Positions 1-12,400 of a DNA stretch of 64,000 nucleotides are shown piece by piece. Positions within the stretch are counted from its first letter, which is position 1; every line of letters starts with the position of its first letter. The notes under the pieces were generated by a model that saw only the letters and a program-made list of their open reading frames with translations, did no database searches and was not told where the DNA came from. Both the position numbers and the translations under genes were made by a program. This DNA is from Umbelopsis ramanniana AG (Eukaryota; Mucoromycota; Umbelopsidomycetes; Umbelopsidales; Umbelopsidaceae): contig NW_026252089.1 in assembly GCF_025399195.1 (NCBI RefSeq), positions 372,001 through 436,000 on the forward strand, given 5' to 3'.

Positions 1-1725
1 AGTGCTAATGGACTGCCTTTGCTCCGATGGTAACATTGATTTTAAAGCTCAGGTATGGCAAATTCCTACATTCCCGCGGTTCTCCCTTTTTCAGTATGAT
101 GACTCAATAACTGACACTTGACCACCAGATATCTTGGGCGTTATCAAATATTGCAGGTGAATCTGCTCCATTACGAGAACGGTTACTTCACCAAAATGCT
201 ATGAATGCTGTCATTCAAGTTTTAAAATCGCTTTATGAACAAATCTTGCAAGTCAGCTCTTCTGAATATACAACCGACCATATGAAGGTCATTCGAGAGA
301 AGGGTGCACATGCCGACGTGAGGGTACTTACTTGGACTATATCAAATATGTGTAGAGGTGGATTTAAGACGAAGGAACTTTGGCAATTGGTAGGTTCATA
401 GCGACAAGGACAAACACCGGATATGCATTTTCTAACGTGGTACTTCTATGAACAGTATATACCCGCTTTTGAAATACTTTCTGAAATGACTTTATTGGAT
501 GATCCAGAAATTTGCACGGATGCATGGTAAAGTATATGAAAGATGAACGGATAGGTTTTTTGGGGATCGGTATACTAACTAAATGAATTATAATATTAGC
601 TGGGGATTATCACGTATATTGAGCAATATGCACAAAGTTGATCCATTCCTACGAGCTCTACATATCCACGATGGCCTCTGTCCAAGACTTGTTAAGCTAC
701 TGGAGTAAGTACATCCTCACCTTAGCCTGACCATACCGCAATGAATTCTCATTTTATCCTCTTTCTTTGACTCATCAGTAGTGACAATGTTCTTCTTCAG
801 ACACCGGTGCTCAGAACCGTCATCAATATTGCTTCTGGCCCGAATGAGCATATTTCATGTTTGTTGAAGGGTCAGCCTCTGGAAGTTCTATTGCAATACC
901 TTTCACCCTCTGTCTTATCGCATTTCCGCCGAGACGCTCTTCTAACAATTGCTAACATAGCAGCTGGAAGTGAAAATCATGTCAGACAAGTTTTGGAGAC
1001 TCCAGGAATTATGGAGATGGTGGAAACCTATACGAGGATACCCGACACTGATACAGATATTCTGCCCTACGCCTCCAAACAAAAGTCCACCCATCAGGAT
1101 ATCGAAGAGGAATGGAAAATTACACAGGAAGCCGTCTGGATTATCTGTAACGTTACCAGCTTGGGAAGTATTGAAAGCATCTGGTACGTAGGATATCTTC
1201 AAGTCTTCCGTTTTTATGTCATCCCATACTAACCTATCAATATATAGCAATATGTTAGACGCACACCCACAAATACCAAAGCGACTTTCACGAATCCTTC
1301 TATACCAAAGCACACCTATGCCGGCAATTCTCAAAGTACTGGATGCCATGATCAATATCCTTAGCCGAACCAGTGAGCTATTCAATGTCAATCCTCCATT
1401 ATCTTCACAGCCAAAGAACCCTTATTACGATGAGTTTGTTCAACTTGGTATAATGAGACGCATTCAATCCATGAAGAATGAATATCCTGGAGTAAATTCG
1501 CTACAAGAGCGATTAGATTTATACACCACTGCAGCAAATAACTGCAATGCCCAGCAACCAACCTATACCCTGGTTGCTGGTTCCGCTGAAGCTTTCGGCC
1601 TTCCCACACGCAAAGTTCTAACTACTGGTGCTAATGTTCGTCGAGTGGTTCGCGGAACGGAAGATGGCGATGTTCGATGGGTAGAGGATGCTGTTGGTAA
1701 ACTTTGCATTCTCGAAGGCAGCTAG
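1..1725 (+). CDS. Importin-alpha-like armadillo-repeat protein, 5' end outside the window
   Basis: This is the 3' part of a nuclear import receptor-like protein. Exons are <2-52, 129-389, 456-526, 600-704, 779-1183 and 1248-1725. Phases agree throughout and give about 440 residues here. Armadillo signatures recur in the order expected for importin alpha: ISWALSNIAGES, then TWTISNMCRGG (compare the usual TWTLSNLCRG), then DACWGLSRIL, then LLTIANIAAGS and AVWIICNVTS. These ARM repeats normally form the groove that binds nuclear localisation signals. The C-terminal 130 residues are less ARM-like and basic. The sequence is clearly divergent from canonical SRP1/KPNA, with a longer loop after the first ARM seen here, so it may be a specialised or fast-evolving paralogue. 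The missing N-terminus, with any importin-beta-binding domain, prevents a firm orthologue call. The stop is TAG at 1723-1725. Confidence 0.8.
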
Positions 1726-1908
1726 ATAGTTACCTGCTGCTTGTTTCTTTCTTTTCTACTTTTTTTGTGGTTCGAACCTTCTGTTGAATCACAGCTCATT
1801 ACACGTGATCTATTGCAAGCCGTTCTTGCAGTCCAGATTTTTTTTTCTGAAGTTCGAACCATCAATCCATGTACCATCTTCAGTAAAGTATTAAAAATCT
1901 AATTGACA

Positions 1909-2661
1909 ATGTCCAAAGCTCCCTCCTTGTTCCAGCGATTTAGCTATGTATATAAAACTTCGCGCTTTCCCTGGAAAAAGCATGTATTGATTGGCCATGA
2001 CCTTTCTGGGAATGAGTATTGGCAGGCTCCCAACCCAAATCAACCCAGTAAGTGCGAGTTCACTATTCAATGCTATGATAACAGCGGATGATTAATTAAC
2101 CATGGTGTGGATATCTGTAGATGGACGACCGAAACGATGGGTAAAGATGCTGGAGAAGCAACGGGAAAGCGATTTCACTCAGGACAAGCTACCTGGTACA
2201 ATACAATTAAAAATCGATAGCATAGATATATAACGCATGCATACTAACATGTCATTATAGTGCAATGGCAAGCTTGGTTACGGCATACACGACCAACTAC
2301 ACCCACTATCCAAGAGATCATAGCAGCCGACCAAAGAAGATTGATGATCCAGGAACGGGCGAGGCAATTGGATGAGGAATGGGCAAGGGTAGGGAGACGA
2401 GCTTCACCTCTTGCAACACCTATGAGGTATATTTCGCTAACACGTGGATTACTTCAATAGCGCAAATTAGAGCTGGAAGAACAGGAGGCATTACTTATTG
2501 AGGGTACGCAGTATTTGAATGTATTCCCGTAGACCCTTCATTTAATTTAACCTCCTCTTTTCTCCAATATCTTTCCTGCAGGCAACAGACCACCCGCACC
2601 CAAGAGAGAACAACAGGATTTTGTTCCAGGATCATGGTCACCTGAAGCACGAGAACGGTAG
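1909..2661 (+). CDS. NDUFAF2: Complex I assembly factor NDUFAF2 (mimitin/B17.2L family)
   Basis: This mitochondrial protein is related to the NDUFA12 subunit and acts late in assembly of NADH:ubiquinone oxidoreductase. Exons are 1909-2047, 2121-2195, 2261-2388, 2461-2503 and 2582-2661, encoding 154 residues. The family pattern is visible: an N-terminal WKKHVLIGHDLSGNEYW segment, the NGRPKRWV basic motif, the WQAWLRHTRPTTP stretch, a charged EEWARRKLELEEQE helix and a C-terminal FVPGSWSPEAR tail. ATG 1909 is used; translation from the upstream TTG is not needed. The third intron starts at 2389 (GTAGGG), not at the more obvious GT at 2427, because only that choice keeps the charged helix in frame. 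The gene ends 82 bp from the convergent proton-channel gene. Complex I is retained in most filamentous and zygomycete fungi, so the gene fits a respiring host. Confidence 0.9.
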
Positions 2662-2743
2662 ACATTTGAGAGTATATGCGTTATAGCATAAGATGTAGCA
2701 TAAGATCGATTAAAAATAAATTACTATTAAAAGTAGCAATCAA

Positions 2744-3579
2744 TTAAACCACATTGCCCTTCAACTTCTCATTTTCCTGCTCTAGCGCCTCCCTTTTGGC
2801 ACACTCCTGTTCCAAGAGCTGTTCCAGTTCTTGTCGGCGCTGTCGTTCCTTGTTGAGTTGTGCAGTGACGTTGTCAACAGACGACGTTTCACTAATGGAC
2901 ACACCCATGGCAACGGCCTCCATAATTTTAATGATACGCCAGAGACGGAAGACAATAAGCAACCTGAGACGGAAAATAGATTAACATCATTGTTATGAAA
3001 AAAATGTCTTGGCCATAGCATAAATGTGTATCATACCCTGCGACTTCGCGTTCTTTGCCCTTTAGTATGATCTCCAAGATAAAGGTCGTTATCACGACTG
3101 TTGGTTCACCCCAGCGTTAAATATTAGAAAGGATTGACGGACATGCTTCGCTCCGATGAAAATCACTTACCTGCGGCGTCCAGATTATGCATTATCCAGT
3201 GCGGAGAGCCAGGCGAATAATAGGATGGCCCGAAAGCGACCATGGTCAACAAGACTTCGACCAAGAACAAGCAGGTGATGCCTGTGCTGACCCACTCAGC
3301 GGTCACAACCGCCCAGTGATCCGCTAGCCCTGAGTTGTAAAGCAAGATCGATTCCACAGGCTCTCTTGAGCATTCTTCGAAGAAAGTAATTACAATCTCA
3401 AGGAGGACACAAAGGGAATCAACGATGGTAAGCCAGAGAATAGTCCAGTGAATTGAACTGCATTCCAACTTTTCTCCGAGATCTACACGCCATTGAGCAC
3501 GAGTGTTTTGTACAGTCTCCTCTCCCACCTGCTGGTTGTCGTCAGTAGGCTCTGCAGGAATGCTGCCGTAGGATGTCAT
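2744..3579 (-). CDS. HVCN1: Voltage-gated proton channel (Hv1/HVCN1 family)
   Basis: Hv1 proteins are stand-alone voltage-sensor domains that conduct H+ outward across membranes. Exons (minus) are 3579-3171, 3097-3037 and 2963-2744, encoding 229 residues. S1 (about 44-66) has the selectivity Asp in IVDSLCVLLEI (D54, equivalent to human D112). S2 (about 93-116) has an acidic residue at E108. S3 (about 133-149) begins NLDAAVVIT with D134 (human D174 position). S4 (about 158-172) reads FRLWRIIKIM, the Hv1 RxWRxxR signature with Lys at the third position (R163, R166, K169). The C-terminal 45 residues form the expected coiled coil (KERQRRQELEQLLEQE), which dimerises known Hv1 channels. There is no pore domain, as expected. 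Order, spacing and coiled coil make a potassium- or sodium-channel fragment unlikely. It converges on NDUFAF2. Confidence 0.92.
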
Positions 3580-3830
3580 AGCTGTGCAAGATGATTTTGG
3601 TCATCTGGTCCACGTGGGGGGATAAAGTTTCTCCATCAACTGGCGGCGATGATTATGCAGTGACAGCAGCGCCACCTGTTCAAAAATGTTATCCCATTTT
3701 CTTTTTCTCTTTGTTCAAAAAACTGCGTTGATGGTTTCAGAGCCTAAAACCCATGAAACAATCTGAATGTATTTCCCACTATAAAAAAAATCACAATGCG
3801 CCTCCGCTGTTCTCTCACTGACTCTCCACA

Positions 3831-4726
3831 ATGAAATCATTCTTCATAGCGCTCTTGGCCATATCAAGTTTGCTGCTCCGTAATGGCGCCATTGCCTATG
3901 CAGAACTACGAACAGGCGTGGTGAACCCGGACAAAAGCGAGAAGCCGTTTGTCGTTCGCAAAGGTCGACCATTCAACGATTATGACGATAGCAACAGTGC
4001 TTTGCGTAAGCTGTACAATGACCACGAATCCCAGTCGAAGGCTGATCAGGCTTATAAAAGCTGGTCCATTCCTGTTGGCAATGACGACAGCAATAGTGGC
4101 ACCACGAAGCGTGATAAACTTCTCCATATACGTGGCTTGAAGGATGTACGGGATGAGCCGGCAGCTAATCAGCCTGCTCAGCAGCAGCTGAATACGTCCG
4201 ATGGCCAACTGTCGGTTTGGCAAGTAATTGAAAACAATACAGAGTTGACCAACTTGAAAGGCATGATGGAAGAAACGTTCTACCCCGCTATTCTTGAAAC
4301 AAAGTCTGCCATCAACTATACTGTAAGTATATCATTTGCTTGGAAAGTTAGAAATCACCGTGCATTAACGGATATACCACTAAAAAGGTTTTTGCCGTGG
4401 TCGACTCGGCCTGGGTCAATATTCCCAATGAGCTACAAAATGCTATGGAAGGACCGTTGGAGCGAGTGCTAAAGAATTCCATTATACAATATCACATTGT
4501 ACCCAACGCCACCATTACCACCAATGACACCCTTGCCAATGGGTCTGAAAGCTATGAAACACTATCAGGCTTTGCCGTATCAATATCCAATCATGCAGGA
4601 ACCATGAAAGTGAACGGGGTTGCAATGAACTCCAGCGATCTATTTGCTACAAACGGGGTTGTTCATCTGATTAATACCGTACTGCTGCCATCTCAAAATT
4701 CGGTTGTATCCAATCGCGATAACTAG
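3831..4726 (+). CDS. Secreted fasciclin (FAS1) domain protein
   Basis: This is a predicted extracellular or cell-surface protein of 276 residues from two exons (3831-4322, 4388-4726). An N-terminal signal peptide is plain: MKSFF, a hydrophobic core rich in L, A and I, then a small-residue region around residue 24. After a polar, probably disordered linker, one FAS1 domain covers about residues 130-265. It shows the H1 box region ending INYTVFAVVDSAW, the YH motif in IQYHIVPNATI, and the H2 box VNGVAMNSSDLFATNGVVHLIN. FAS1 domains mediate adhesion and carbohydrate or protein binding. Several N-x-S/T sequons lie in the domain. No GPI signal is evident at the C-terminus, which ends VVSNRDN. The specific role is not known. 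Confidence 0.85.
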
Positions 4727-6167
4727 AAATATGCATTTGCCTTTAAATGGAGCTTGGTAGTTTGCTCAATGAAAGTATGTAGAAGTAAATTGGATAATAT
4801 CAGACTTGCTTTCATTCAATAAATAGGTGCTCAGATACCTTTGGATGATACATGCATCGGTTTCATGACTGGTCATTCTGTTCAAGTGATGGTCAACTGT
4901 CTCTCGAATAGTTTGTTGGAGCGGAAAAAGAGGGCCAATTAAGGTTTATTCTCCCCATTATCAGCGTTGCAATTGTTACGGCCATGATTTGCAGAATCTT
5001 TCAAACGGAACTTGAGAAATCCTGTTCGCAGTTTGTGAAGGGGGGCACCATTCAAATTCGGCGGAAGGATAAGCTGGTCGAAATTTCGGGAGTTTTCAAT
5101 ATGCGCAATGAACTACTTTGATATGAACAGTTTTGCTTATCGCATTGTTGAAATGACCAATTGCATCATGGTTAGAAGATTCAGAAAGATGCATCCATTG
5201 TAGGACAGTACCGTTGCTTGCTCAACAAAGAAATCAACCAGGGCCCTTTTGTTTGTCTGCGATTGGGACCAAATACTAACAATGCCCAATCTTTTTCCTA
5301 TATCTCATCTGCGCTGAACAACTCATTGCCATGATGATCCATGGTATTCAACGAGCTTTGTATGCAGTGTAAAAATCACCCTTATGTGCATTTCCGATTA
5401 ACACTATCGAAAATATTTTGGCCATTATTTTTTAAGTATTACGGTATGGTTATACCCAGTTGCAGGCGTTACCGAAAATTCTTGTCTTTCTACTTGGCCA
5501 GCGAAATCGTATGGGACTATCTACTAGTATAGCCTTCATTTCCATAACAGTACAAATCCCAAAACGTGGACATAGTATGGGTTCCATGGAATAGAGGTCC
5601 TCTTGTGCGCTATTTTTCTGAGGCCTGTTGTTGAACCAAAGATCAATATCAAATGCCTGGTCGAAATGCCAATGGTTTCTGTTGCAAATAATAAGTCATA
5701 TGGGGGGGGATAACGAGATTTTAAACCACAACTTGTCTTCGATCTAAGAGTTCTTTCTTTTCCTCCTTCCGTTGCACAGCACAATCCCAAGCTCTTTCTA
5801 GAGCTTTGTAGGTACTGTAGATATGTCCCTGATGACTCGAGCTTTGTGTGTGAAAAAACGATATTCTAGGCATCTGATGAGGCACTAATCACCCTTCACC
5901 AAATTTGTCACCACAGAATTTTTTTATATTAGTACTGAAAGTTGTGATATACCACTTGTTGTATAAAGGTTATCATCCAAGTAATTCTTATTGGTATTTA
6001 ATTTCCTTTCGTTTTTGAACGGTAAGATCAAAATTCTTGTTTATGTTGAATGCAAAGCAAATTTTTGCTTCTATGCCTTATCATACTAAGAATATATCGG
6101 ATATATTTGCCTTGCAACCGATTTCATTGACATACCATACCCCTCCCCTCAGAAGTTTACAGCATAT
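4727..6167. other. Intergenic spacer, 1.44 kb
   Basis: This AT-rich stretch lies between the fasciclin gene and the H+-ATPase gene. No open frame here has a recognisable domain or codes across splice sites. The frames at 5341-5532 (+) and 5536-5790 (-) look like chance. Two tandem CCCCT pentamers (6140-6144 and 6145-6149) lie just upstream of the ATPase ATG. They match the core of fungal stress-response elements but are too short to assign. Confidence 0.6.
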
Positions 6168-9100
6168 ATGCATTCTCCACTAGCATCAGATGCTGAAAAA
6201 AATAGCATTCACGAGAAGGAAGCGCAAATTGAAGAAATCCATCACGAAGAGCACAAGGATGACATTTCGCCCGAGTTAGAGGCTCTGCTTCATACAGATC
6301 CATTGACTGGTCTAACTTCAACTGAGGTGCTAGAGCGAATAGCAAAATTTGGCAAGAATGAGCTTCCCGAACGTAAGAGGAACCCTATCCTTAAGTTGCT
6401 ATCGTTCTTTACCGGTGCTATTGCATATCTCATAGAGATAGCCTGTATCATTGCTGCTATCGGTAAGATATGTTCAAGGGTTTATTTCAAAGATCAAGAA
6501 AGACGGACTAACGTTTTTGCTAGTTGGAGACTGGATTGACTTTGGTATCATTCTAGCGCTTTTGCTTATCAACGCCCTTATTGGATTTATTGAAGAGGCA
6601 AAGGCAGAGTCGGCTCTAGATGCATTGAGGCAGACTCTGGCTCTCAAAACAAGAGCTTGGCGTGATGGAAGACTTCAAGAAATTGAAGTCGTTGATCTGG
6701 TTCCTGGAGATGTCATCGTTCTGCGGTTAGGTGACATTGTCCCTGCTGATGCACGCTTATTGGGCATTGGAGCCACTGGCGAGGCCACTGAAGGTGATCT
6801 ACAAATAGATCAGTCAGCTCTAACAGGTGAATCTCTGCCAGTGAACAAAAACAAAGGGGCTGTGGTCTACTCCTCTTCTATTGTCAAGCAAGGTCAGCAA
6901 CTCGCGGTGGTTACCAAGACTGGAGCAAACACATTTATCGGACGTGCTGCCAACCTCATTGCTATCACTACCGAAGAGGGACATTTCCAAAAGGTCATCA
7001 ATAGAATTGGAAACTTTTTGATTTACTCCACCGTCGTACTGGTGGTTATCATCTTCATATACCAAATGGTCAAGTTTAAAGGCACTCCTGCGGGCGACTG
7101 GAAAAACGTATTGGAAAATTGTCTGGTCTTAACTGTGGCTGCAATCCCAGTCGGCCTTCCAACTGTGATGTCAGTCACTATGGCGATAGGTGCAAAGCAG
7201 TTGGCAGCCAAGAAAGTCATTGTTAAGCGACTGACAGCCGTGGAAGAGATGGCATCTGTATCTGTTCTCTGCTCAGATAAGACTGGAACCTTGACCCTCA
7301 ACGAACTGACATTTGACGAACCTTATCTTGCCAACGATTTCACTGCCAATGACATCTTGCTTTACTCCTATATGGCGTCTGAACCTGGTGCAAATGATCC
7401 TATTGAATCTGCTGTAAGAAGAGCAGCTGAGAGTACATTATCAGAGCTTCAAAATAGGCAGAGCCAGCATGATATTCCAGGGTACAAGATCACTTCTTTC
7501 TTGCCTTTCAACCCCACTACAAAGATGACTCAAGCAACTGCTGTCCAAGATGACGGGAAAACTTTCAAAGTAGCAAAGGGGGCTCCCCAAGTTATTATAG
7601 GACTTTGCGGTGGAGATGATGATGCTGTTCGTGCAGTGAACGCTCTTGCAAGACGTGGATTGCGTGCACTTGGAGTTGCACGCACTGTTCCTGGTGATAT
7701 TGAACGATATCAACTGGTGGGCATGATTTCCTTGCTGGATCCCCCTCGACCTGACTCTGCCGAAACCATCCTCTCGTGTAACAAACTTGGTGTTGATGTT
7801 AAGATGATAACTGGTGATCAACTTATTATCGCCAAGGAAGTGGCTGCTCGTCTCGGTATGGGCAGAGTCATATTGGACGCTAATCATCTCGTCGACCCTT
7901 CCAAGTCTGAAGAGGATGTGACACTGCACTGCCAGAGAGCCGACGGTTTCGCTCAAGTAATCCCAGAACATAAGTACAGAGTGGTCGAGTTGCTTCAAAA
8001 GAAAGGTTTGCTGGTCGGTATGACAGGTAAAAAACAGAATCATTTAAAGTTTTGATCAGATTAAAACCACCAAAAAGTGACACAGACTTGTGGGTTAGGT
8101 GACGGTGTAAACGATGCACCTGCTTTGAAGAAAGCGAACGTCGGCATTGCTGTACATGGATGTACCGATGCTGCAAGGTCTGCAGCCGATATTGTGTTGC
8201 TTGCTCCGGGACTTTCGACAATTGTGGATGGTGTTACGACCTCTCGTGCCATTTTTCAACGTTTGAGGTCTTATGCGCTGTACCGGATCACATCCACCAT
8301 TCACTTTTTACTGTTTTTCTTCATTATTACCATTGTCGAAGATTGGAATATGCCAGCTGTTCTGTTGATTATGATCTGTGTATTGGTAAGTGAAACTTGA
8401 ATACGACCATTCCAATATGGCATACTGAATTATAATTTTTTGGTTTGGTCTTTGGCCACCTAGAACGATGCCGCCACTTTGGTCATTGCCGTCGATAACA
8501 CCCAAATTTCACAAATACCGGACAAGTGGCGCCTTGGTCAGCTAATGGTACTGTCAACAGTGTTAGCGGTGCTCCTGGCTGCGCTTTCATTCGGCCATTT
8601 TTATGTGGCAAGGGATGTATTCCATGTAGCACCTTTTGTTTTGCACTCCATCATGTATTTACATATCTCATCCGGTAAGACCCAAATCTATTTTTTTTTG
8701 GTGTCATGTGCGTAGATCTTTGCTAGACGGTCTAATATTTCTTGGCTCTTTTTGATGGATAGCTCCTCATTTTGTGATCTTCTCGACTCGCGTTCCTGGA
8801 TACTGGTTTGAGAATGTTCCATCCATCACCTTTTCAGCATGCATTATCGGCACACAGATTGTTGCTCTTCTCTTCTCAGTGTATGGTGTGTTCGGTGAAG
8901 GTAAGGGTTTAGTCACATGATGATCTTCGGTACAGAAAAAAACGATCGAAATAAGCTTAAAATTTTCCCTGTGTTCTCCATATGTAGCTGAAGAAGTTGC
9001 TGGATGTGGTTGGGCTTGGGGGATGGGCGTTCTTGGCATTTCACTAGTGTACTTTATGCTTCTGGATGTAGTCAAGGTCTGGATCTTCCGAGCCTGGTCG

Positions 9101-9262
9101 TTCGAATTTACTGCCAAGCTATGGCCCACTGCTGCTCGTAAGCACACCTTGGAACAGCGTAAATTGGAGGCAAAACGATTGAAAAAAACCACTGCAGCCT
9201 GGCACAAAATTGGAAAAATAGTGGAGATGCATAGAGTCGCCGCTGCGTTCAGTAATCAATAG
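6168..9262 (+). CDS. Plasma-membrane H+-ATPase (P-type, P3A)
   Basis: This ATP-driven proton pump energises the plasma membrane. Exons are 6168-6462, 6524-8026, 8099-8385, 8464-8674, 8763-8900 and 8988-9262, giving 902 residues. Landmarks in order are: an N-terminal cation-ATPase segment with [10 protein letters not shown] and [11 protein letters not shown]1-2 with the following [13 protein letters not shown]; the actuator loop LTGESLP; TM4 with [11 protein letters not shown]; the phosphorylation motif CSDKTGTLT with Asp near residue 350; the KGAPQVI nucleotide-binding motif; [17 protein letters not shown]; and the hinge [16 protein letters not shown]5-10 follow. The tail after TM10 is about 55 residues and shows no obvious yeast-style Ser/Thr regulatory end. 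The hinge continues [14 protein letters not shown], where most family members have E-G-A. The exon joints at TGDGVNDAP confirm the splice choices. It could act on another cation, but P3A proton pumps fit best. Confidence 0.95.
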
Positions 9263-9485
9263 GGTCCTCCATTCATACCATATCTAATAATACAGGCATT
9301 TGTTCCTGTTCCTGTTCTATTTTATTTTTACTTTCAACCTTTTCTTTTTGGTTTGGTGGGATAAGCTATAAAGGAGAAAAATTGACTGTAAGCCGTTGCT
9401 GGGTAATTTCGTTGATTTTTTTCCAGATATTTGTTTTTCTCTTCTTTCTGCTTGCCATTTCTCCCTCCGCATTTTGGCTCAGACT

Positions 9486-12400
9486 ATGAATGATGAGGCT
9501 ATTCAAACCGACTCTCCGGAAATGTTGACGCCAGATATGAAAGAGTTTAGTGAAGAGCAGCCGCTTTTAAAAGCGTTAGAAAGGGCTGCAGATGAAATCA
9601 CTTCCTTTCAAATGCAACGCACTCTCAGCGAGCAAGGCAACAATTCCCTTGATGAACCCAATGCCAATGCGCTGCTACCTCATGTTGCAACATTATCAAC
9701 ATTACTCAGAAGGCTAGACACATTTCAGGGAGATCAAACAGCTGAACACTCCAAGCTAGATGACTTCCCAGACCTCATCAACCTGTCTAGCCTGGAATCC
9801 AACAAAAAGCCAGCCATGGATTTAAGCGCTCTCGACAAGACCATTTCTCGAGCTGCTATACTTACTTGCGTCATATCTTTAGGAGCTTCACTTCACTCAA
9901 CGTTGGCTACCTTCACTGGGCAACTGAATTTGGTGTCCGCTACCTACACTGCAGGTTGGGTAGCCATGACCAGTTTTTGGGCTCGTTCCACTCTATCGCT
10001 CATTCGAAAAAACTCCAAAAAGAACAAATACTTGATTGAGGCTGCGAAACGATCTTCCATCATTGCTAGTGTGGCCATCGGCACTCAATACGCACTATCA
10101 TCGCTCTATCCAAATGTTGTACCACCGGCCAAACCGTCGCACACCGTCGCTCAAGTATTGTGTTCGTGCCTATGGTTTTTTATTGCTCGTGTTGATGAAG
10201 ATAAAAATAATGCCATCGGAAGCGTCGAGCAAAGTACCCGCGATCAACGATCCAATATAAAGTCTTCTTTACAAGACTACGATGACAAGCGGTCCACCTT
10301 TCTATCCACATTAGCCAATGAAGTGGAGGACGCCACCGTTATGCTGACAGCAACTTTGCATTACTTTTCACCTAGCCGAATTTTGGAAGGTTCTCATGAA
10401 CTTTTATCTGCTTGCTCGATACCTGTTCCGATTGCCAGCATTTCGGCCATTAATACCACCACTAAACAAGTACGATACCTCAGTGCGCAACTTCCCCTGT
10501 TAGCCCGATTATCTCTGGCTCAAAATGATATAGACATGGACATAGAACGCAGTACCGTCGAAAACGAATTTGACATTGGCGATATGTTGCAAGCTGTGGG
10601 AGACACTATGGCTGGTATTGCTGCTAAACTTGACGTCAAGCTCGTCATATATCATTCAGATAATGCACTTCATTACACTAATGTCAGAGGCGATGAAGAT
10701 GTCTTGCGACATACCTTGATTAACGTAAGTACCTTCCCCGGCTTTCAGGGTGACTATATGCCGACTTTCGAATCGCCGGATGCTTGTTATTAATCCTATC
10801 ATATCTATCTCAGTTGGTGAGAAATTTGTTAGACTCATGCTCCAGCGGCTCCTGCATAGAGCTTGGATTGAATGTTACGGCCTTGACCGGCGACTCCGAA
10901 GCTACTGCATCTAAGCTTCTAATTACATTTGCCATGACCCTCGAAATGTCTTTAGCCAGTGACAATAGCATCCTTCCCAATGCAAATCTCACTAGCATGT
11001 TATTGGCTCACTTAGGAGGTAGCCTTGCTTTGGAAGACATCGACGACCATAGTACCAATTTCGTCATTCGACTGGAAATGAAAGAAGGCCAGCAAATGGA
11101 GCGAGTTCATGAATCGACAGAAAGACCGCACGAACGATTACATCGGCAGTTATCCAATATTCGATTCTCCGATGAACCTACCCTGGAGGACTTGAATGTC
11201 TTTGTAAACCGCTTATCCGGAGTCAAAGTTGTCCTGTATGCCACCGACCAAAGCATCTTTGCCAAACATCTTACCAGTTGTCTCGCCAGCTGGAATGTCA
11301 ACATCAGCCATGTGTCGGTGTTCAAACCCATTGACGATGAAAACTACTTCCGTGCCAGCGACAGTGAAGTCACCACACCAGGGTCTGAGACCAGCGTAGC
11401 CCAAAGCTCCATTTTACATGTTACAGGAACACCTGAAGTGACAACAGCTCAAGGTGAACACAATCTCAAGACGGCGCCACCTACGTTCATCTTAATCGAT
11501 GACGATGTGCATACACTTGAACAGCAACTACATGAATTTAGAGCGAATGCAGCTTTGGCTCAAGCAGCTCAGTCATCTCGACGACACAAGAGAGGAAAAT
11601 CCAATGCCTATTTGAGCCAAACCACTGCCATCGTTCACTTCACTTCACTATCAGAGTATAAGAAAGTTCGAGACACAATCAATTGGTTCAACGCTGTGTC
11701 TGTATTACATCCTCATTCAGTTCCACAAATTATTGTGGTGCCTAAACCTGCGGGACCTCGCCGATTCCTTACAGCGCTTCACACAGCTTGGAGTAATGCC
11801 GTCGTGGAGCCCCAATATCTTCCTATTGCTACTTCACCTTCCAGTCCAATGACGCCTTCCTCTCAAAAATCGATCTGGAACGGAGGTTTGATTCCTAACT
11901 TACCGTCACCTTCTCATGGTCTGGATGAGTCTGGAATAACCAATGAAAGCGGAGTTCACCTTCAGCGCCGACCCGGTAGTGGGATCTATAGTCCGCCTAT
12001 TGCTCAAACTGAAGAATCCAATTACTTCACTGCAACAGGATCAGGCGGTAAGGTCGGTTCGCCTAGTGGTTTGCATGCCCATGAAGTGCAAGGTTCTCCA
12101 ACCGGTGTAACTACAGCTGAAGGAGTTTTGTTTGATCCAAGTAACAAGAGTACAGGCTCAAGTGCCAGCAATGCAAGCAGTTCGCGCTCAAGCATCACTC
12201 GGTCCTTCAGATCTCCAAGTACTTCAGTTGGTCACAATACACGTCGACGATCAAATACAGATTTACGTGGTGCTACTGAAGCCTTGACACCTGCTAGTCA
12301 TATCAATTTACCTGTTGGATTTCACCAGCCACCGCTCGATCAAGTCTCGCCAGGCGGTAGTCCACTCAAGATATCCATGACGGCTGTTTCAGACTCACCA

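Noticed and set aside
1770-1862. GGTTCGAACC-like sequences resembling tRNA B boxes
   Set aside because: Flanking bases cannot form a T stem and there is no A box or acceptor stem at the right distance.
2427-2460. Alternative NDUFAF2 donor at GTATAT (2427)
   Set aside because: It puts the next exon out of frame with an immediate stop; the donor at 2389 gives a correct family C-terminus.
5341-5790. Two small frames in the spacer before the H+-ATPase
   Set aside because: They have no motif or splice support and look like chance frames in AT-rich DNA.
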